Positions 35,890-45,487 of a stretch of DNA of 52,746 bases are shown here, piece by piece. Location of the stretch: NCBI RefSeq assembly GCF_025362475.1, contig NZ_JANYGH010000024.1, positions 66,164 to 118,909 of the forward strand. The letters are read 5' to 3'. This DNA comes from Mucilaginibacter sp. (lineage in GTDB: Bacteria; Bacteroidota; Bacteroidia; Sphingobacteriales; Sphingobacteriaceae). A program made the position numbers and the translations under genes. Numbering within the stretch: the stretch's first letter is position 1; every line of letters begins with the position of its first letter. A model generated the notes under the pieces. The model did not search any database and had not been told where the DNA came from. It was given only the letters and a program-made list of their open reading frames with translations.

Positions 35890-35985
35890 AATACAAGATA
35901 CCTGAATTTGGTTATATAAAAAATAACTTACTGATTAACAGCAGCTGCAATCCTATTTTTTTGGACGAAAATACGGTCTGCCACC

Positions 35986-36993
35986 TTACTTCATCACCAA
36001 TACCGCTGCTCCATTAATCTTACCGGTTCTTAACCTGTTAATTGCCTCATTTGCCTCTGATAATTGGAATACCTCCGTTTGTGTATGTACCGATACCGAT
36101 TTAAGGATGTTAAAGAAATCCAATCCATCCTGCCGGGTAAGGTTGGCAACAGATTTAATCATTCTTTCGCCCCATAAAAGATCATATGAAAAGGCGGGAA
36201 TATCGCTCATATGTATGCCGCCGCAAATTACCTGCCCTGCTTTATCTATATTTTTTAACGCCATTGGCACCAGTTCGCCTACAGGTGCAAAAATGATAGC
36301 GGCATCCAATCGCTCTGGCGGCACTTCTGAGCTGTTACCAGCCCACCCGGCTCCCAGGCTTTTAGCAAAGCGCTGGGCTTGTTCATCAGCATCGCGGGTA
36401 AAGGCGAATACTTTTTTCCCCTGTGCAATCGCAATTTGAATAAGGATATGCGCCGCCGCGCCGAAGCCGTAAATGCCCAGGTTAATTGCGGCAGGATCTA
36501 TCATTTGGTATGATCTGAAACCAATAAGCCCCGCGCAAAATAAAGGTGCTGATGAGTATTTAGCATACGCCTCATCCAACCGAAAACAAAAACGGGCATC
36601 TGCTACAGTGTATTCGGCATACCCGCCATCAATGGTATAGCCGGTGAATAAAGGATTATCGCACAGGTTTTCTTTTCCCTGTTTACAAAACTTACAATGG
36701 CCGCAGGTGTAACCCAGCCATGGAACACCCACCACCTCGTTTACTTTCAGCTCTATTACCCCATCTCCCACTTTAACAATCCGACCGACAATCTCATGGC
36801 CAGGAATCAGCGGCAATTTGGGCTGACTGAGCTCCCCATCCAGAATATGAAGATCGGTGCGGCATATGCCACAGGCAATAACTTTAAGCAATACCTGGTC
36901 ATTAGCCGGCTGCGGAACCGGTAGCTGCCTGAGTACAAGTGGCTGCCCGGCCTTCTCAAAAACCATGGCCTCCATTAAGGTAGGTATTTCCAA
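35986..36993 (-). CDS. Zinc-dependent alcohol dehydrogenase
   Basis: A 335-residue medium-chain dehydrogenase that interconverts alcohols and aldehydes with NAD(P). Catalytic zinc ligands are Cys44 (CGICRTDLH) and His66 (PGHEIVG). The structural zinc site has its four cysteines at 97, 100, 103 and 111 (CGHCKFCKQGKENLC). The cofactor domain has an LGIYGFGAAAH loop (G-x-G-x-x-A) in place of the usual GxGGxG. The family match starts at MEAMVFEKAG, so Met7 (base 36975) may be the true start. It is flanked by stress-protein genes, suggesting a role in low-oxygen or aldehyde stress. The substrate is not known. Confidence 0.9.
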   Translation of the reverse strand: MEIPTLMEAMVFEKAGQPLVLRQLPVPQPANDQVLLKVIACGICRTDLHILDGELSQPKLPLIPGHEIVGRIVKVGDGVIELKVNEVVGVPWLGYTCGHCKFCKQGKENLCDNPLFTGYTIDGGYAEYTVADARFCFRLDEAYAKYSSAPLFCAGLIGFRSYQMIDPAAINLGIYGFGAAAHILIQIAIAQGKKVFAFTRDADEQAQRFAKSLGAGWAGNSSEVPPERLDAAIIFAPVGELVPMALKNIDKAGQVICGGIHMSDIPAFSYDLLWGERMIKSVANLTRQDGLDFFNILKSVSVHTQTEVFQLSEANEAINRLRTGKINGAAVLVMK

Positions 36994-37046
36994 ATTGAAT
37001 AAATTTATACGCTTAATTAAAATACAATTAACCGCTTATAGCTGTT

Positions 37047-37931
37047 TTATAATGACATATTATAATCGGGCGGAAAAACCAATAGTGGGATCTTGATATG
37101 CCGGGCCATGTGATGGGTGTGGCAGCCAGTTAAAACCCTGTACAACAAACTATGCGGCCGGTGCACCATGGCCAATAAATCAATTTGTCCATGTTCGCAA
37201 AGCCACTCGAGGCCATCATTAATGTTCATGCCCCTGAAGTGATGATAGGATATATTTGAATAATGCTCTTCCCCGGTCAATTTTTCCATAAAGGTATCTG
37301 CCTGGTTACGTTTCACATTCCTTTCATACTTTTCGCCGGTGATATGATAAACACGGATCTCGGCCTTAAATACTTTGGCCATACCGGCAATCGATTTAAT
37401 GACATCTATGTCGCCCTCGCTTAAATCTGTTGCAAAAATAATTGTTTTAATACCTTTAAAAACTGCAGAGACCGGAATCAGCAAGACCGGAAAATCTGCC
37501 TTATCAACCAGATCCTTGCTTTTGCTTCCCATAATTAACCGACCGAACCCGCCCGTCCCGGAGATCCCCATAACCACTAATGATGAGTTTTCATCGTCCA
37601 TAAAATTCACTACAACATCGGTTACCGGCCCTATCTCATTATCAAAGCTAATGGCTGGTTTATGGGGTGATGCAGGACCTTTCGCGGCATCATCAATGGT
37701 ATCTTCCAATTCCACGGCTAAGCTTTCCAGTTGTTTTGCGGCGGCGTCTTTCAAAAAAGCATAATCCTCCAAAGGCCATAAACCGGGATCGGCCATAGGT
37801 AATTCTATCGGCACAAATAAAGCATGACACAACTTAACATCTCTTTTCATTTCCCTGGCTATACCGATGGCATAACGGGCGGCATTATCGGCCCGTGCAG
37901 TAAAATCGGTGGGTACTATAATGGTTTTCAT
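37047..37931 (-). CDS. Universal stress protein, tandem-domain, distinct type
   Basis: A 294-residue UspA protein. Domain 1 runs from KTIIVPTDFTARADNAARYAIGIA to LVVMGISGTGGFGRLIMGSKSKDLVDKADFPVLLIP, with the G-x2-G-x9-G-S nucleotide loop. Domain 2 starts KTIIFATDLSEGDIDVIKSIAG and ends HIKIPLLVFPP with a degenerate loop. It is only distantly like the pair at 33031 and 34450, so it is not part of their duplication. It lies 53 bases upstream of the alcohol dehydrogenase gene on the same strand, and the two may share a promoter near 37940. Confidence 0.9.
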   Translation of the reverse strand: MKTIIVPTDFTARADNAARYAIGIAREMKRDVKLCHALFVPIELPMADPGLWPLEDYAFLKDAAAKQLESLAVELEDTIDDAAKGPASPHKPAISFDNEIGPVTDVVVNFMDDENSSLVVMGISGTGGFGRLIMGSKSKDLVDKADFPVLLIPVSAVFKGIKTIIFATDLSEGDIDVIKSIAGMAKVFKAEIRVYHITGEKYERNVKRNQADTFMEKLTGEEHYSNISYHHFRGMNINDGLEWLCEHGQIDLLAMVHRPHSLLYRVLTGCHTHHMARHIKIPLLVFPPDYNMSL

Positions 37932-38501
37932 GACTGCAATATTCTTTGAAGGTTAGGGTAAACAAAGTTTGCAATTATAAGCCGCAAAATAAATGACGCT
38001 TATCATAAAGAACTATGTTATAGGGCAAAAATTATACCAACGCGTACTCCTATTGTTCTCAAAATTTCAAAAATATCAGCAACGGAGTTTTGGCAGTTTT
38101 TTCGTCAGCAGAACAGCTTCGGGCGAAAACGGGTAAAACAATGTAGGGTTGTGCGGCTGTAGGGCATAGGAAGTTTTTGCATGTAGGAGACAGGCGGGCA
38201 AGGGCAAAATAATTCCAGCCCAGGTTTTGCCCGTTTTGCAGGGCAGAGGCCTTGTGCGGCAAAGAAGCATTTCTGCTGACTTGAATTTTGGTTCTTTGTT
38301 TCAAGACAAAGAACTAGGCCCTCCCGCGGCCATCAGCGGGACAATGCCCTTTCATTATGACAAAGTAAATTTAGTACCTAAATCATCCTCTCCCCGCCCA
38401 TTTTATCAACACCCGTTGCACAGCCATCAGTATTTCAATACATTCGGCCAGGGTAAATGAATGATGCTGCTGAAGGCTATTTTACTTAATACAAGAACTT
38501 T
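37932..38501. other. Intergenic region with hairpin (570 bp)
   Basis: The region lies between the divergent stress-protein and topoisomerase genes. It holds a perfect 9-bp hairpin at 38291-38314 (GTTCTTTGT, loop TTCAAG, ACAAAGAAC) next to a GC-richer stretch (about 38060-38280). An open frame of 81 codons on the minus strand covers that stretch, but its product is rich in Cys, Ala and Pro with no family likeness. I read it as noncoding, possibly an old repeat or remnant. Confidence 0.4.
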
Positions 38502-40349
38502 ATGAAAGTCATTATAGCCGAAAAACCATCCGTTGCGCGCGAAATTGCCAAAGTATTTGGTGCTACCACTAAAAAAGATGGCTATATGGAAGGCAAAGGG
38601 TACACATTTACCTGGGCTTTTGGGCACCTGCTGCAGTTAGCCGCCCCGCAGGAATATGGCTATTATGGCTGGAACGTTCAAAACCTGCCCATGCTGCCGC
38701 CCAAGTTTAAACTCTCCATCCGCAAGGTAAAAACAAAGGCCGGAATGGTCGACGACCCATCGGTTAAAAAACAACTGGACATTATAAAAGGCCTGTTTGA
38801 TGAAGCTACCGAAATCATCGTAGCAACGGATGCCGGGCGCGAAGGTGAACTCATCTTCCGCTATATATACTATTACCTTAAATGCAAAAAGCCCTTTAAA
38901 AGGCTATGGATCTCGTCACAAACAGACGAAGCTATTAAAGAAGGGTTTCGCAATTTAAAGCCGGGTACCGATTATGATACCCTGTTCAATTCGGCCCATT
39001 GCCGGTCACAGTCGGATTGGTTGGTGGGGATGAACGCTACGCAGGCGCTTAGCCTATCGTCGGGTAATCGGGCGGTGTTGTCGCTGGGCAGGGTGCAAAC
39101 TCCTACCCTGGCCATGATCTGCTCGCGCTACCTCGAAAATAAAAACTTTGTACCCCAGCTGTACTACCAGGTAAGCATCCAGCCCGATAAAGATGGACAG
39201 GTATTTAAAGCTATTTCTGTACAAAGCTATAAAACCAAAGAGGAAGCCCAGGCCATTGTCGACCTGGTGCAGGATGTAAACAGCGGTTTTACCAATGGTG
39301 GCCATATCGCAAATGTAGAGGCCAAGCCACGTAAAGAACCGCCACCGCTCCTGCATGATTTGAGCAGTCTGCAACAGGAAGCCAATAAACGCAAAGGCTT
39401 CACCGCCGATCAAACGCTTACCATACTGCAAAACCTGTACGAGAGCAAGCTGGTAACCTACCCGCGTACCGGCAGCAGGTATATAGGCGATGATGTATTT
39501 GCCGGCGTACCCAATTTAATTGAGAAGCTGAAAGAGCATCCCGACTTTGGCAAACAGGCCACCGTATTATCAACAGCCAAATTAAATAAGCGCAGTGTGA
39601 ACGCCAAAAAGGTGACCGATCACCATGCCGTACTGCCCACCGGCGAAACACCCTACCAGTTAACGCCCGATAAACAGGCCGTTTATGACATGGTTGCCGG
39701 CCGTATGCTGGAAGCCTTTCATCAGGACTGTATCAAGGAGATCACCAAGATCACCGTCGAATCCGGTTCCACGTTTATGGCTAGCGGAACAGTGATCCAA
39801 ACCCCGGGCTGGCGCGCCGTATTTAACGATACCGACGAGGAAAAGAAAGAGGAAGAAAACCCCACCCTGCCCAAAGTGCAGCAAGGCGAAAACCTGCCCA
39901 TCACCGATAAGGCCCTGTTAGAGAAGCAAACTAAACCCAAGCCCCTGTACAACGAAGCCAGCTTACTCAAAGCGCTGGAAACCGCGGGCAAAGAGATTGA
40001 CGACGAAGAACTGCGCTACGCCATGAAAGAAAGCGGACTGGGTACCCCCGCCACCCGTGCATCCATCATCGAAACCCTGCTGAAGCGCAACTATATCTCG
40101 CGCGAAAAAAAGAACCTCGTACCTACCGAAACCGGCCTCTCGGTATACCAGGTAGTAAAAAACCAGCAGATAGCACAAGCCGAACTTACCGGTACCTGGG
40201 AAAAACGACTGGAAGAGATCCGCACCGGCGCTTCGGTGGCCGATTTCCAGGAAGAGATCAAAACCTACACCCGCGCCATCACCCAGGAATTATTACGCGA
40301 AGGCAAGTCGCTGAAGATAGCGCAGCCGGTTGCGGCGGTGGCTAAATAA
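38502..40349 (+). CDS. topB: DNA topoisomerase III
   Basis: A 615-residue type IA topoisomerase that relaxes and decatenates DNA. The TOPRIM domain starts KVIIAEKPSVAREIA and includes ATDAGREGELIFRYIYYY (metal-binding Asp-x-Asp-type acids near 110). The catalytic tyrosine is Tyr320 in SKLVTYPRTGSRYI. The later HHAVLPT-like motif appears as DHHAVLPTGE, and GLGTPATRASIIETL marks the last conserved block. The cysteine zinc ribbons seen in longer relatives are absent, so this is the short form. Bacteroidota carry TopB both as a housekeeping enzyme and on conjugative elements; no transfer genes lie nearby, so a chromosomal role is more likely. Confidence 0.95.
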   Translation: MKVIIAEKPSVAREIAKVFGATTKKDGYMEGKGYTFTWAFGHLLQLAAPQEYGYYGWNVQNLPMLPPKFKLSIRKVKTKAGMVDDPSVKKQLDIIKGLFDEATEIIVATDAGREGELIFRYIYYYLKCKKPFKRLWISSQTDEAIKEGFRNLKPGTDYDTLFNSAHCRSQSDWLVGMNATQALSLSSGNRAVLSLGRVQTPTLAMICSRYLENKNFVPQLYYQVSIQPDKDGQVFKAISVQSYKTKEEAQAIVDLVQDVNSGFTNGGHIANVEAKPRKEPPPLLHDLSSLQQEANKRKGFTADQTLTILQNLYESKLVTYPRTGSRYIGDDVFAGVPNLIEKLKEHPDFGKQATVLSTAKLNKRSVNAKKVTDHHAVLPTGETPYQLTPDKQAVYDMVAGRMLEAFHQDCIKEITKITVESGSTFMASGTVIQTPGWRAVFNDTDEEKKEEENPTLPKVQQGENLPITDKALLEKQTKPKPLYNEASLLKALETAGKEIDDEELRYAMKESGLGTPATRASIIETLLKRNYISREKKNLVPTETGLSVYQVVKNQQIAQAELTGTWEKRLEEIRTGASVADFQEEIKTYTRAITQELLREGKSLKIAQPVAAVAK

Positions 40350-40376
40350 AAGGTGAAATGACATTTTAAAAAGTTT

Positions 40377-40526
40377 GTCATCCTGAGTTTTACTATCCGG
40401 AGGACACTGAAAGGAAAATGACGTCTGAAAAGTTTGTCATCCTGAGGAACGAAGGATCTATTCGCAGACTCTACAGGTCGAAGAAGCATAGCGGAGAATA
40501 GATCCTTCACTATCGTTCAGGATGAC
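40377..40526. repeat. Palindromic element, GTCATCCTGA type, with extra half copy
   Basis: The full element is at 40436-40526 (arms GTCATCCTGA and TCAGGATGAC, inner GAAGGATCTATT with AATAGATCCTTC). A preceding half copy at 40377-40435 starts GTCATCCTGAGTTTTACTAT and carries the CCGGAGGACACTGAAAGG block seen, inverted, beside the element at 13761. Confidence 0.85.
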
Positions 40527-40550
40527 AAAAGCTTTTTTAACATAACGCCG

Positions 40551-41012
40551 AGTCAACTCACCCCGACATCGCTGCGCTTGTCCCCCCTCTCTCCGCTTCG
40601 CGCATAGAGGGGGCGCTGCAAAATCCAAAAAACTTTCGTCCCCTCAGGGTCTCTCCAACGGAGGACCCTGAGGCACCATGCGGGTCAAATATGCATGGTG
40701 TATACTTTGCAAGCAGCCTCAGGGTCCCTTTTCAAGGAGACCCTGAGGGGACAGAAGTTCAGGATGACTTCATTTTTTATAATTTGTCATAGGTAGCGAT
40801 TTTAACCGAATGTCATGCTGAACTTGTTTCAGCACCCCACTTGCTAAGTATGTTACATGTGGGCTACCTGTCCTGTGGGGTCCTGAAACAAGTTCAGGAT
40901 GACTTCATTTTTATAACTTTTCGTCCCCTCAGGGTGGAAAAAACTTTCCAAACCCTCTTTCCACCGCAGGTGAAGAGAGGGTCGGCCAGCGGAGCGTAGC
41001 CGGGGTGAGTCG
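40551..41012. repeat. Nested inverted-repeat structure of about 460 bp
   Basis: Outer imperfect arms (about 40551-40600 with ACTCACCCCGACATCGCTGC, and about 40970-41012 with TAGCCGGGGTGAGTC) face each other. Inside is a 16-bp perfect pair (40638-40653, GTCCCCTCAGGGTCTC, with 40737-40752) that encloses a 12-bp pair (40663-40674 with 40716-40727). A second hairpin, with 29-bp arms at 40812-40840 and 40875-40903, follows. The motif TCGTCCCCTCAGGG recurs at 40636 and about 40921. Confidence 0.75.
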
Positions 41013-41113
41013 TTGCCACTTATTTTGCAATTTTTATTTTAATTTATAACTACCTTTATATCAATACACTTGCGCCACCTGTCCGGCTTCCGTAAACCAA
41101 TAAATCTTTGCTT

Positions 41114-41686
41114 ATGAAACGCAATAAATTTATCACCTCCATTTTAACCTTTGCGGCTCTCCCCTTAACACCTTTTGCCAATGGCATCAAAAAATACGTG
41201 CAGTACCGTGCCAATAACGGCTTTAAAATACAGGCGGGCGAAGGCAGGATCCATGGGCACATTAAACTAAAAGGGTTAAATGAAAATATAATGGATGTAA
41301 AAATATCGGGGAAAGATACCGATGGCGACCTGGCTATTTTCGAACAGACCAGTTTATCGCAAGGGCGGGGTACTCCCCTGCACATTCACCCAAAGCAGGA
41401 CGAAATTTTTTACGTTTTACAGGGATCTTATTTTTTTAAAGCAGGCGATGATACATTTCATCTAAGCGCCGGCGATAGTATCTTTTTGCCCAGGGCCGTG
41501 CCGCACGCGTGGACCCAGGTAAGCGAAAAAGGAAAAATGACCGTTATTTTTCAGCCGGCGGGTAAATTGGAAGAGTTTTTTTTAACCATGCAAGCATTAG
41601 ACCACGACCCATCACACGCTGAACTTGAAAAAATTTTCGCCGATCATGAAATGCAGCTGGTAGGTCCGCCTTTAAAATTGGAGTAA
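41114..41686 (+). CDS. Cupin-domain protein
   Basis: A 190-residue protein with an N-terminal export-like segment (MKRNKFITSILTFAALPLTPFANG) and one cupin barrel. The cupin metal site is visible: GTPLHIHPKQDEIFYVLQGSYFF (His-x-His...Glu) and, in motif 2, GDSIFLPRAVPHAWTQVSEKG with the last His. A small-molecule dioxygenase, isomerase or binding role is possible. Upstream TTG at 41108 is in frame, but the ATG at 41114 is preferred. Repeat DNA lies on both sides, so it appears to be a single-gene unit. Confidence 0.85.
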   Translation: MKRNKFITSILTFAALPLTPFANGIKKYVQYRANNGFKIQAGEGRIHGHIKLKGLNENIMDVKISGKDTDGDLAIFEQTSLSQGRGTPLHIHPKQDEIFYVLQGSYFFKAGDDTFHLSAGDSIFLPRAVPHAWTQVSEKGKMTVIFQPAGKLEEFFLTMQALDHDPSHAELEKIFADHEMQLVGPPLKLE

Positions 41687-41707
41687 GCGAGTTAACTCGC
41701 CCGATTT

Positions 41708-41797
41708 GTCAATCCTGAGCATAGCGAAGGATCTGCACGTCATGCCTCTTCGCCGGGTAGAGCACGCGGGCAGATGCTTCGTCCCTACCTATGGACA
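41708..41797. repeat. Degenerate palindromic element
   Basis: It starts GTCAATCCTGAGCATAGCGA, with inner GAAGGATCTGC against GCAGATGCTTCG and an end reading CCTATGGACAA. It is a drifted member of the GTCATCCTGA family. Confidence 0.6.
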
Positions 41798-41812
41798 AGT
41801 TATAAAACTGAA

Positions 41813-41917
41813 GTCGTCCTGTCCGTTCGCTAACGATCAGGATCCCACAGCATCGGTGGACCGCATGAAGTACACTTAGCATTGGGGTGCTGATCCGTTA
41901 GCCAACGGACAACATCA
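41813..41917. repeat. Palindromic element, GTTAGCCAACGG type
   Basis: GTCGTCCTGTCCGTTCGCTA at the left faces TGATCCGTTAGCCAACGGAC at the right. The right-arm motif GATCCGTTAGCCAACGG recurs at about 50492-50508. This is a related, second arm type. Confidence 0.6.
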
Positions 41918-42522
41918 CATTGGGTTTAAATCGCTTTGTCATTTCTCCTTCAGCGTCCTTCGATTTTACAACTCAACATTGACAAGCTATTTTTTGGGTA
42001 AACGCCCCCTTTTTGAATTTTGAATTAAACAATGGCGTTCCCTGCGGGCCGTGCTGTACGTTCATACGCGCACAAGGCATTAGGCGCGGGGCCGGTATCC
42101 ACTTCCATCACTAACGCGAACTTACGGGTAACAGTAGGCTTAAGGCTTTACAACAACACAATGATTTGCATGCGGGCACACAGACCTGGAGGGCTTCGGC
42201 AATGGGATTGCTTGCGTTAGTTCGGGCAAAACAAACATGTCATTGCGAGCGCAGCGCGGCAATCGCGAACTATACAAGTTCACGATTTTATTTAGGTACG
42301 ATGGGGTTGTGCTTGCTAAAAAGAGATTAATCGAAAATCCTGATTTTCCTTTTTTTAGCGCAGCTCTTGTGTGTTGGCCTTTGAGCGATGGCTGATCTGT
42401 GTTCCACAATAGATTTCGTCAATAAAGCCACATTGACCTAACTCGCATGCAGCCACACAACACTTGCGCTAAGAAGGGTTTCACAATGGCATTAACCAGT
42501 ATACTTGCAACAACTGTCAAGG

Positions 42523-45483
42523 TTAATCAGAGGTCATTACCTCATCAATAATCTGCCTTATTTTTTTATTATGTAATTGAGTTTTAAATTCTACTTTATA
42601 ACCATCAATTGTTAATTGCTTAAAGAATACCTCAGCACAAGATATTTTTGCCTGCTCTATTCCTCTGAGCGTATTTTGATTTTCGACATCCTTAGTTTCT
42701 ACAATTACGTTTAAAACTTTTTCTCCATTGTCTTTCTTCACTACGTACATAAAATCCGGGCTATAGGACTGACCTGTAATAGTAGGGATAGCGATACTAT
42801 TTCTTGGTATTTTACCATAAACAACTATTTCTTGGATCCCATCTACTAACAAGTTTTCTTTTTCTAAAGGCGAATCAAATGCGTAAACATCATAAAGATA
42901 TTTTTCTGCAGGTTCGCCTTCTATAAATTTAGGGCCAATGATACCCTGTGTAATTTCGGCTTTCGGACTACCGTCTGCATAGGTAAGTGAAGTGCTTTTT
43001 AATTGAAGGTTGGCTTTTGAATAACTAAATCTGCCATTGAGTTTCTCCATCTTCCAATCCTGAAAAGCTCTTACAAAGTTTGCAACACTTTGCTCATTAA
43101 ACTTTTTGTCAGATAATTTATTTTCTTTGGCAAATTCAACAATTATTTGATGCAAAAACTGGATAGATAAATTGGTTTGTCTATTAATTCGCTTCAGGAA
43201 ATCAGCATAAGAGATAGGCCGGCTGATTTTGTATTGTACGCCAGTATCTTCATTTAATGTGGCTGTACTTCCCTTGGTATTTAATTCAGACCGTTTGCTG
43301 CTGATGTATAGATCAGAAAACACACCCCGTCTAAACAAGCCTAAAACTTCATTAAACAAATAGTTCTTGTCTTCAATCTTTTGGTAATGTAAAATATATT
43401 TGCTGTTGATGGCCATCCATAGTGTTTTCAACTCATCATATACAGCCGGGCGGATTTTGATTTTCTTGTCGGATTTTTTATTCCGGTCTTCTACCTTGCC
43501 TTGTTTCAGCCCTATCGCAAATTCAGGATACTCCTCAAAAAGCTTATCGGTATGCTCAACTTTTATATTTTTATTACGATCTATGTACTTTTTGGTTAAT
43601 AGCTCAATAAAAAGGTCGTCCGCATCTATTTTCCGTGAATTCGCTACACGAGAAATATCCTCGTCAGATAATACAAAGCCGTTAGGCAAATCTGCATTTA
43701 TTTCCTTAACAAGCCTTTCAGCAAAATCAGCTTCTGTGAAATCGATGATATAGTTGAGCTTGAACTGCTCGTTAGATATCCGGTTGCCAAACTCATCTAC
43801 AGGTAGGCGTAAGCCCCTACCCACTTCCTGAATTTTGCTATTTTCACTGCCGCTGCTTCTTAACTTGGCAATTGTAAACACATTAGGGTTATCCCAGCCC
43901 TCTTTTAACGTCCATTTTGAGAAAAGGAAACGGCGTGTATTAAATTGGCCATTTGCATCTTTTATTGACAGCAACTTCTTTTTCTCGTACAATATCTCTT
44001 GTACTTCTCGGCCTATAGCTTCGTCCGAGCTACTGTTGTCTTGTGAAAAATAACCTGCATGGCTGGCTTCAACATCAGTTCTGGTTGCTAACAAATAGTG
44101 TTTGTACTCTTGTTCTTGTTCTTCAAGATCAACCAAAAGGCTATCAATTTTTTCTATCAGTAAACGCTCAAATGTCTCCTTAAGATAGGGCATCTTTCCC
44201 TGCTGCCCGTTTACACGATAAGAATAAATATCATCAATAAAAAACAGCGCCAGGGTCTTGATTTTGTTGTTACGTGAAAAGTTAATACGTTCTGTTTCAA
44301 AGTGACGTTCCAGCGCCAGACGTAACATCGATTCCTGGTAAGAGGAAGAATATATATCGGTGCTAAACTCTTCTCCTGTGCTCTTTATCTGTCCATTAGA
44401 AAGTTCTACCGTACTGTTTGTAATTGCATCTATTACAATTCCTTCTAATTCGGTCGAAATAACACCCAGGCTATCTCCCTTTGCTAACTCGAAAGATTTT
44501 ATCGGCGCATCCTTTTGTATCAGGTTAAACTTTGCCGTGCTTTTGCTGGCAATGCTCATGATCCTTACCTTATCTTGTTTTTGACTGATAGGTTCAAAAT
44601 GCTCCTTGGCTATGCCTTTTACCAAATCCTGGTTAAAAGCGTCAAAGGCATTCAAATCATAAAGCAGGTTGGTATAATCGCGCCTTTTCACTTTGTTTTT
44701 CCCTTTGCCCACTTCTTCTTCAGGAAAGGTTGCCCCTAAGCGTATAATTGCCTGTGGCTTTAGTTCTTTTTCGATAAATTGAAAAGCTTTTTGATTTTTG
44801 CTAAAACGATGCGGCTCGTCAATAATTACAAAAGGCCTGGTACCTTTAATGGCTGCCGATGGCTTGTAAAAACCTTCTACACTGTAATCGTAGCTGTCGG
44901 TCAGGAGTTTAGAATTACAGCCTAATAAAGACATATTGGTAAGCAGCACATAAATTTTATTGGTATTTTGGCTACTGCCGACAACAAACTCACGTACTAC
45001 ACCCGGGAAATAATTTTTCCCCTTCTTCTTTTTGGAGGCTTCAAGCACCAATACATCCAGTTCGGTTCCGTAACCGCATTGATCTTTAAAATGACGTTGG
45101 GTGTAGCCATCTTTCATAAACTGTTCGGCCCCTGCTTTGATGGCCAAAGTAGGTACTACTACAATAAACTTATTAATGCCATGACGTTTATGCAGCTCAT
45201 GCATTGCGGCCGTATAAACGTAGGTTTTGCCTGTGCCGGTTTCCATCTTAATGTCCAGATTGAGGTAGGCACCAACTTCATTTTGCGCTTTGTACCCGGC
45301 AGGTATTTTATTGTCCTTTTGCGCCTGGGCAATGTTAGCCGCCAAAGCATGACGATCCAACACCAGCGTAGGGTTCTGGTAGTACAGTGTGTTTTTTTGT
45401 ATCAGGTCATCGCTAAATACGTTGGCTATGGCGCTGTACCCTTTTACCTGGTGGGGCAGGTCGTTTTTGAGTATAAGTTCCAT
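42523..45483 (-). CDS. Type III restriction enzyme, Res subunit
   Basis: A 986-residue SF2 helicase-nuclease. Walker A is METGTGKTYVY (ETGTGKT, residues 81-87), the DEAD-type box is IDEPH (221-225), the later motifs are RLGATFPE and EVGRGLRLPVDEFG, and a C-terminal PD-(D/E)XK nuclease site is visible (SPDFMYVV ... VIVETKDVEN). It would need the methyltransferase (Mod) to bind DNA. Its start lies 4 bases from the end of the Mod C-terminal part upstream, as in classic mod-res operons. All key residues are intact, so this subunit looks functional, unlike its interrupted partner gene. Confidence 0.94.
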   Translation of the reverse strand: MELILKNDLPHQVKGYSAIANVFSDDLIQKNTLYYQNPTLVLDRHALAANIAQAQKDNKIPAGYKAQNEVGAYLNLDIKMETGTGKTYVYTAAMHELHKRHGINKFIVVVPTLAIKAGAEQFMKDGYTQRHFKDQCGYGTELDVLVLEASKKKKGKNYFPGVVREFVVGSSQNTNKIYVLLTNMSLLGCNSKLLTDSYDYSVEGFYKPSAAIKGTRPFVIIDEPHRFSKNQKAFQFIEKELKPQAIIRLGATFPEEEVGKGKNKVKRRDYTNLLYDLNAFDAFNQDLVKGIAKEHFEPISQKQDKVRIMSIASKSTAKFNLIQKDAPIKSFELAKGDSLGVISTELEGIVIDAITNSTVELSNGQIKSTGEEFSTDIYSSSYQESMLRLALERHFETERINFSRNNKIKTLALFFIDDIYSYRVNGQQGKMPYLKETFERLLIEKIDSLLVDLEEQEQEYKHYLLATRTDVEASHAGYFSQDNSSSDEAIGREVQEILYEKKKLLSIKDANGQFNTRRFLFSKWTLKEGWDNPNVFTIAKLRSSGSENSKIQEVGRGLRLPVDEFGNRISNEQFKLNYIIDFTEADFAERLVKEINADLPNGFVLSDEDISRVANSRKIDADDLFIELLTKKYIDRNKNIKVEHTDKLFEEYPEFAIGLKQGKVEDRNKKSDKKIKIRPAVYDELKTLWMAINSKYILHYQKIEDKNYLFNEVLGLFRRGVFSDLYISSKRSELNTKGSTATLNEDTGVQYKISRPISYADFLKRINRQTNLSIQFLHQIIVEFAKENKLSDKKFNEQSVANFVRAFQDWKMEKLNGRFSYSKANLQLKSTSLTYADGSPKAEITQGIIGPKFIEGEPAEKYLYDVYAFDSPLEKENLLVDGIQEIVVYGKIPRNSIAIPTITGQSYSPDFMYVVKKDNGEKVLNVIVETKDVENQNTLRGIEQAKISCAEVFFKQLTIDGYKVEFKTQLHNKKIRQIIDEVMTSD

Positions 45484-45487
45484 AACT

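Larger units (their letters stand above)
40350..41113. other. Repeat nest between topB and cupin genes (764 bp)
   Basis: The whole gap is built from repeat modules: a GTCATCCTGA palindrome with an extra half copy (40377-40526) and a large nested inverted-repeat structure (40551-41012). No gene is seen. The last 90 bases before 41114 are AT-rich and likely hold the cupin gene promoter. Confidence 0.7.
41687..42522. other. Repeat-rich intergenic region (836 bp)
   Basis: The region holds two degenerate palindromes (41708-41797 and 41813-41917), a half copy of the GTCATTGCGA type starting at 42239, and a stretch (42000-42470) with short open frames on both strands but no recognised family. I read the latter as noncoding repeat or old remnant DNA. 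It separates the cupin gene from the convergent type III restriction gene. Confidence 0.55.

Noticed and set aside
38059..38304. An 81-codon minus-strand open frame upstream of topB
   Set aside because: No family pattern, an odd Cys/Pro/Ala-rich composition, and a second open frame in another phase over the same DNA. Noncoding or remnant DNA fits better.
42032..42409. Short open frames on both strands (62 and 89 codons) between cupin and res genes
   Set aside because: They overlap each other and a half copy of the GTCATTGCGA repeat. No domain or start context supports translation.
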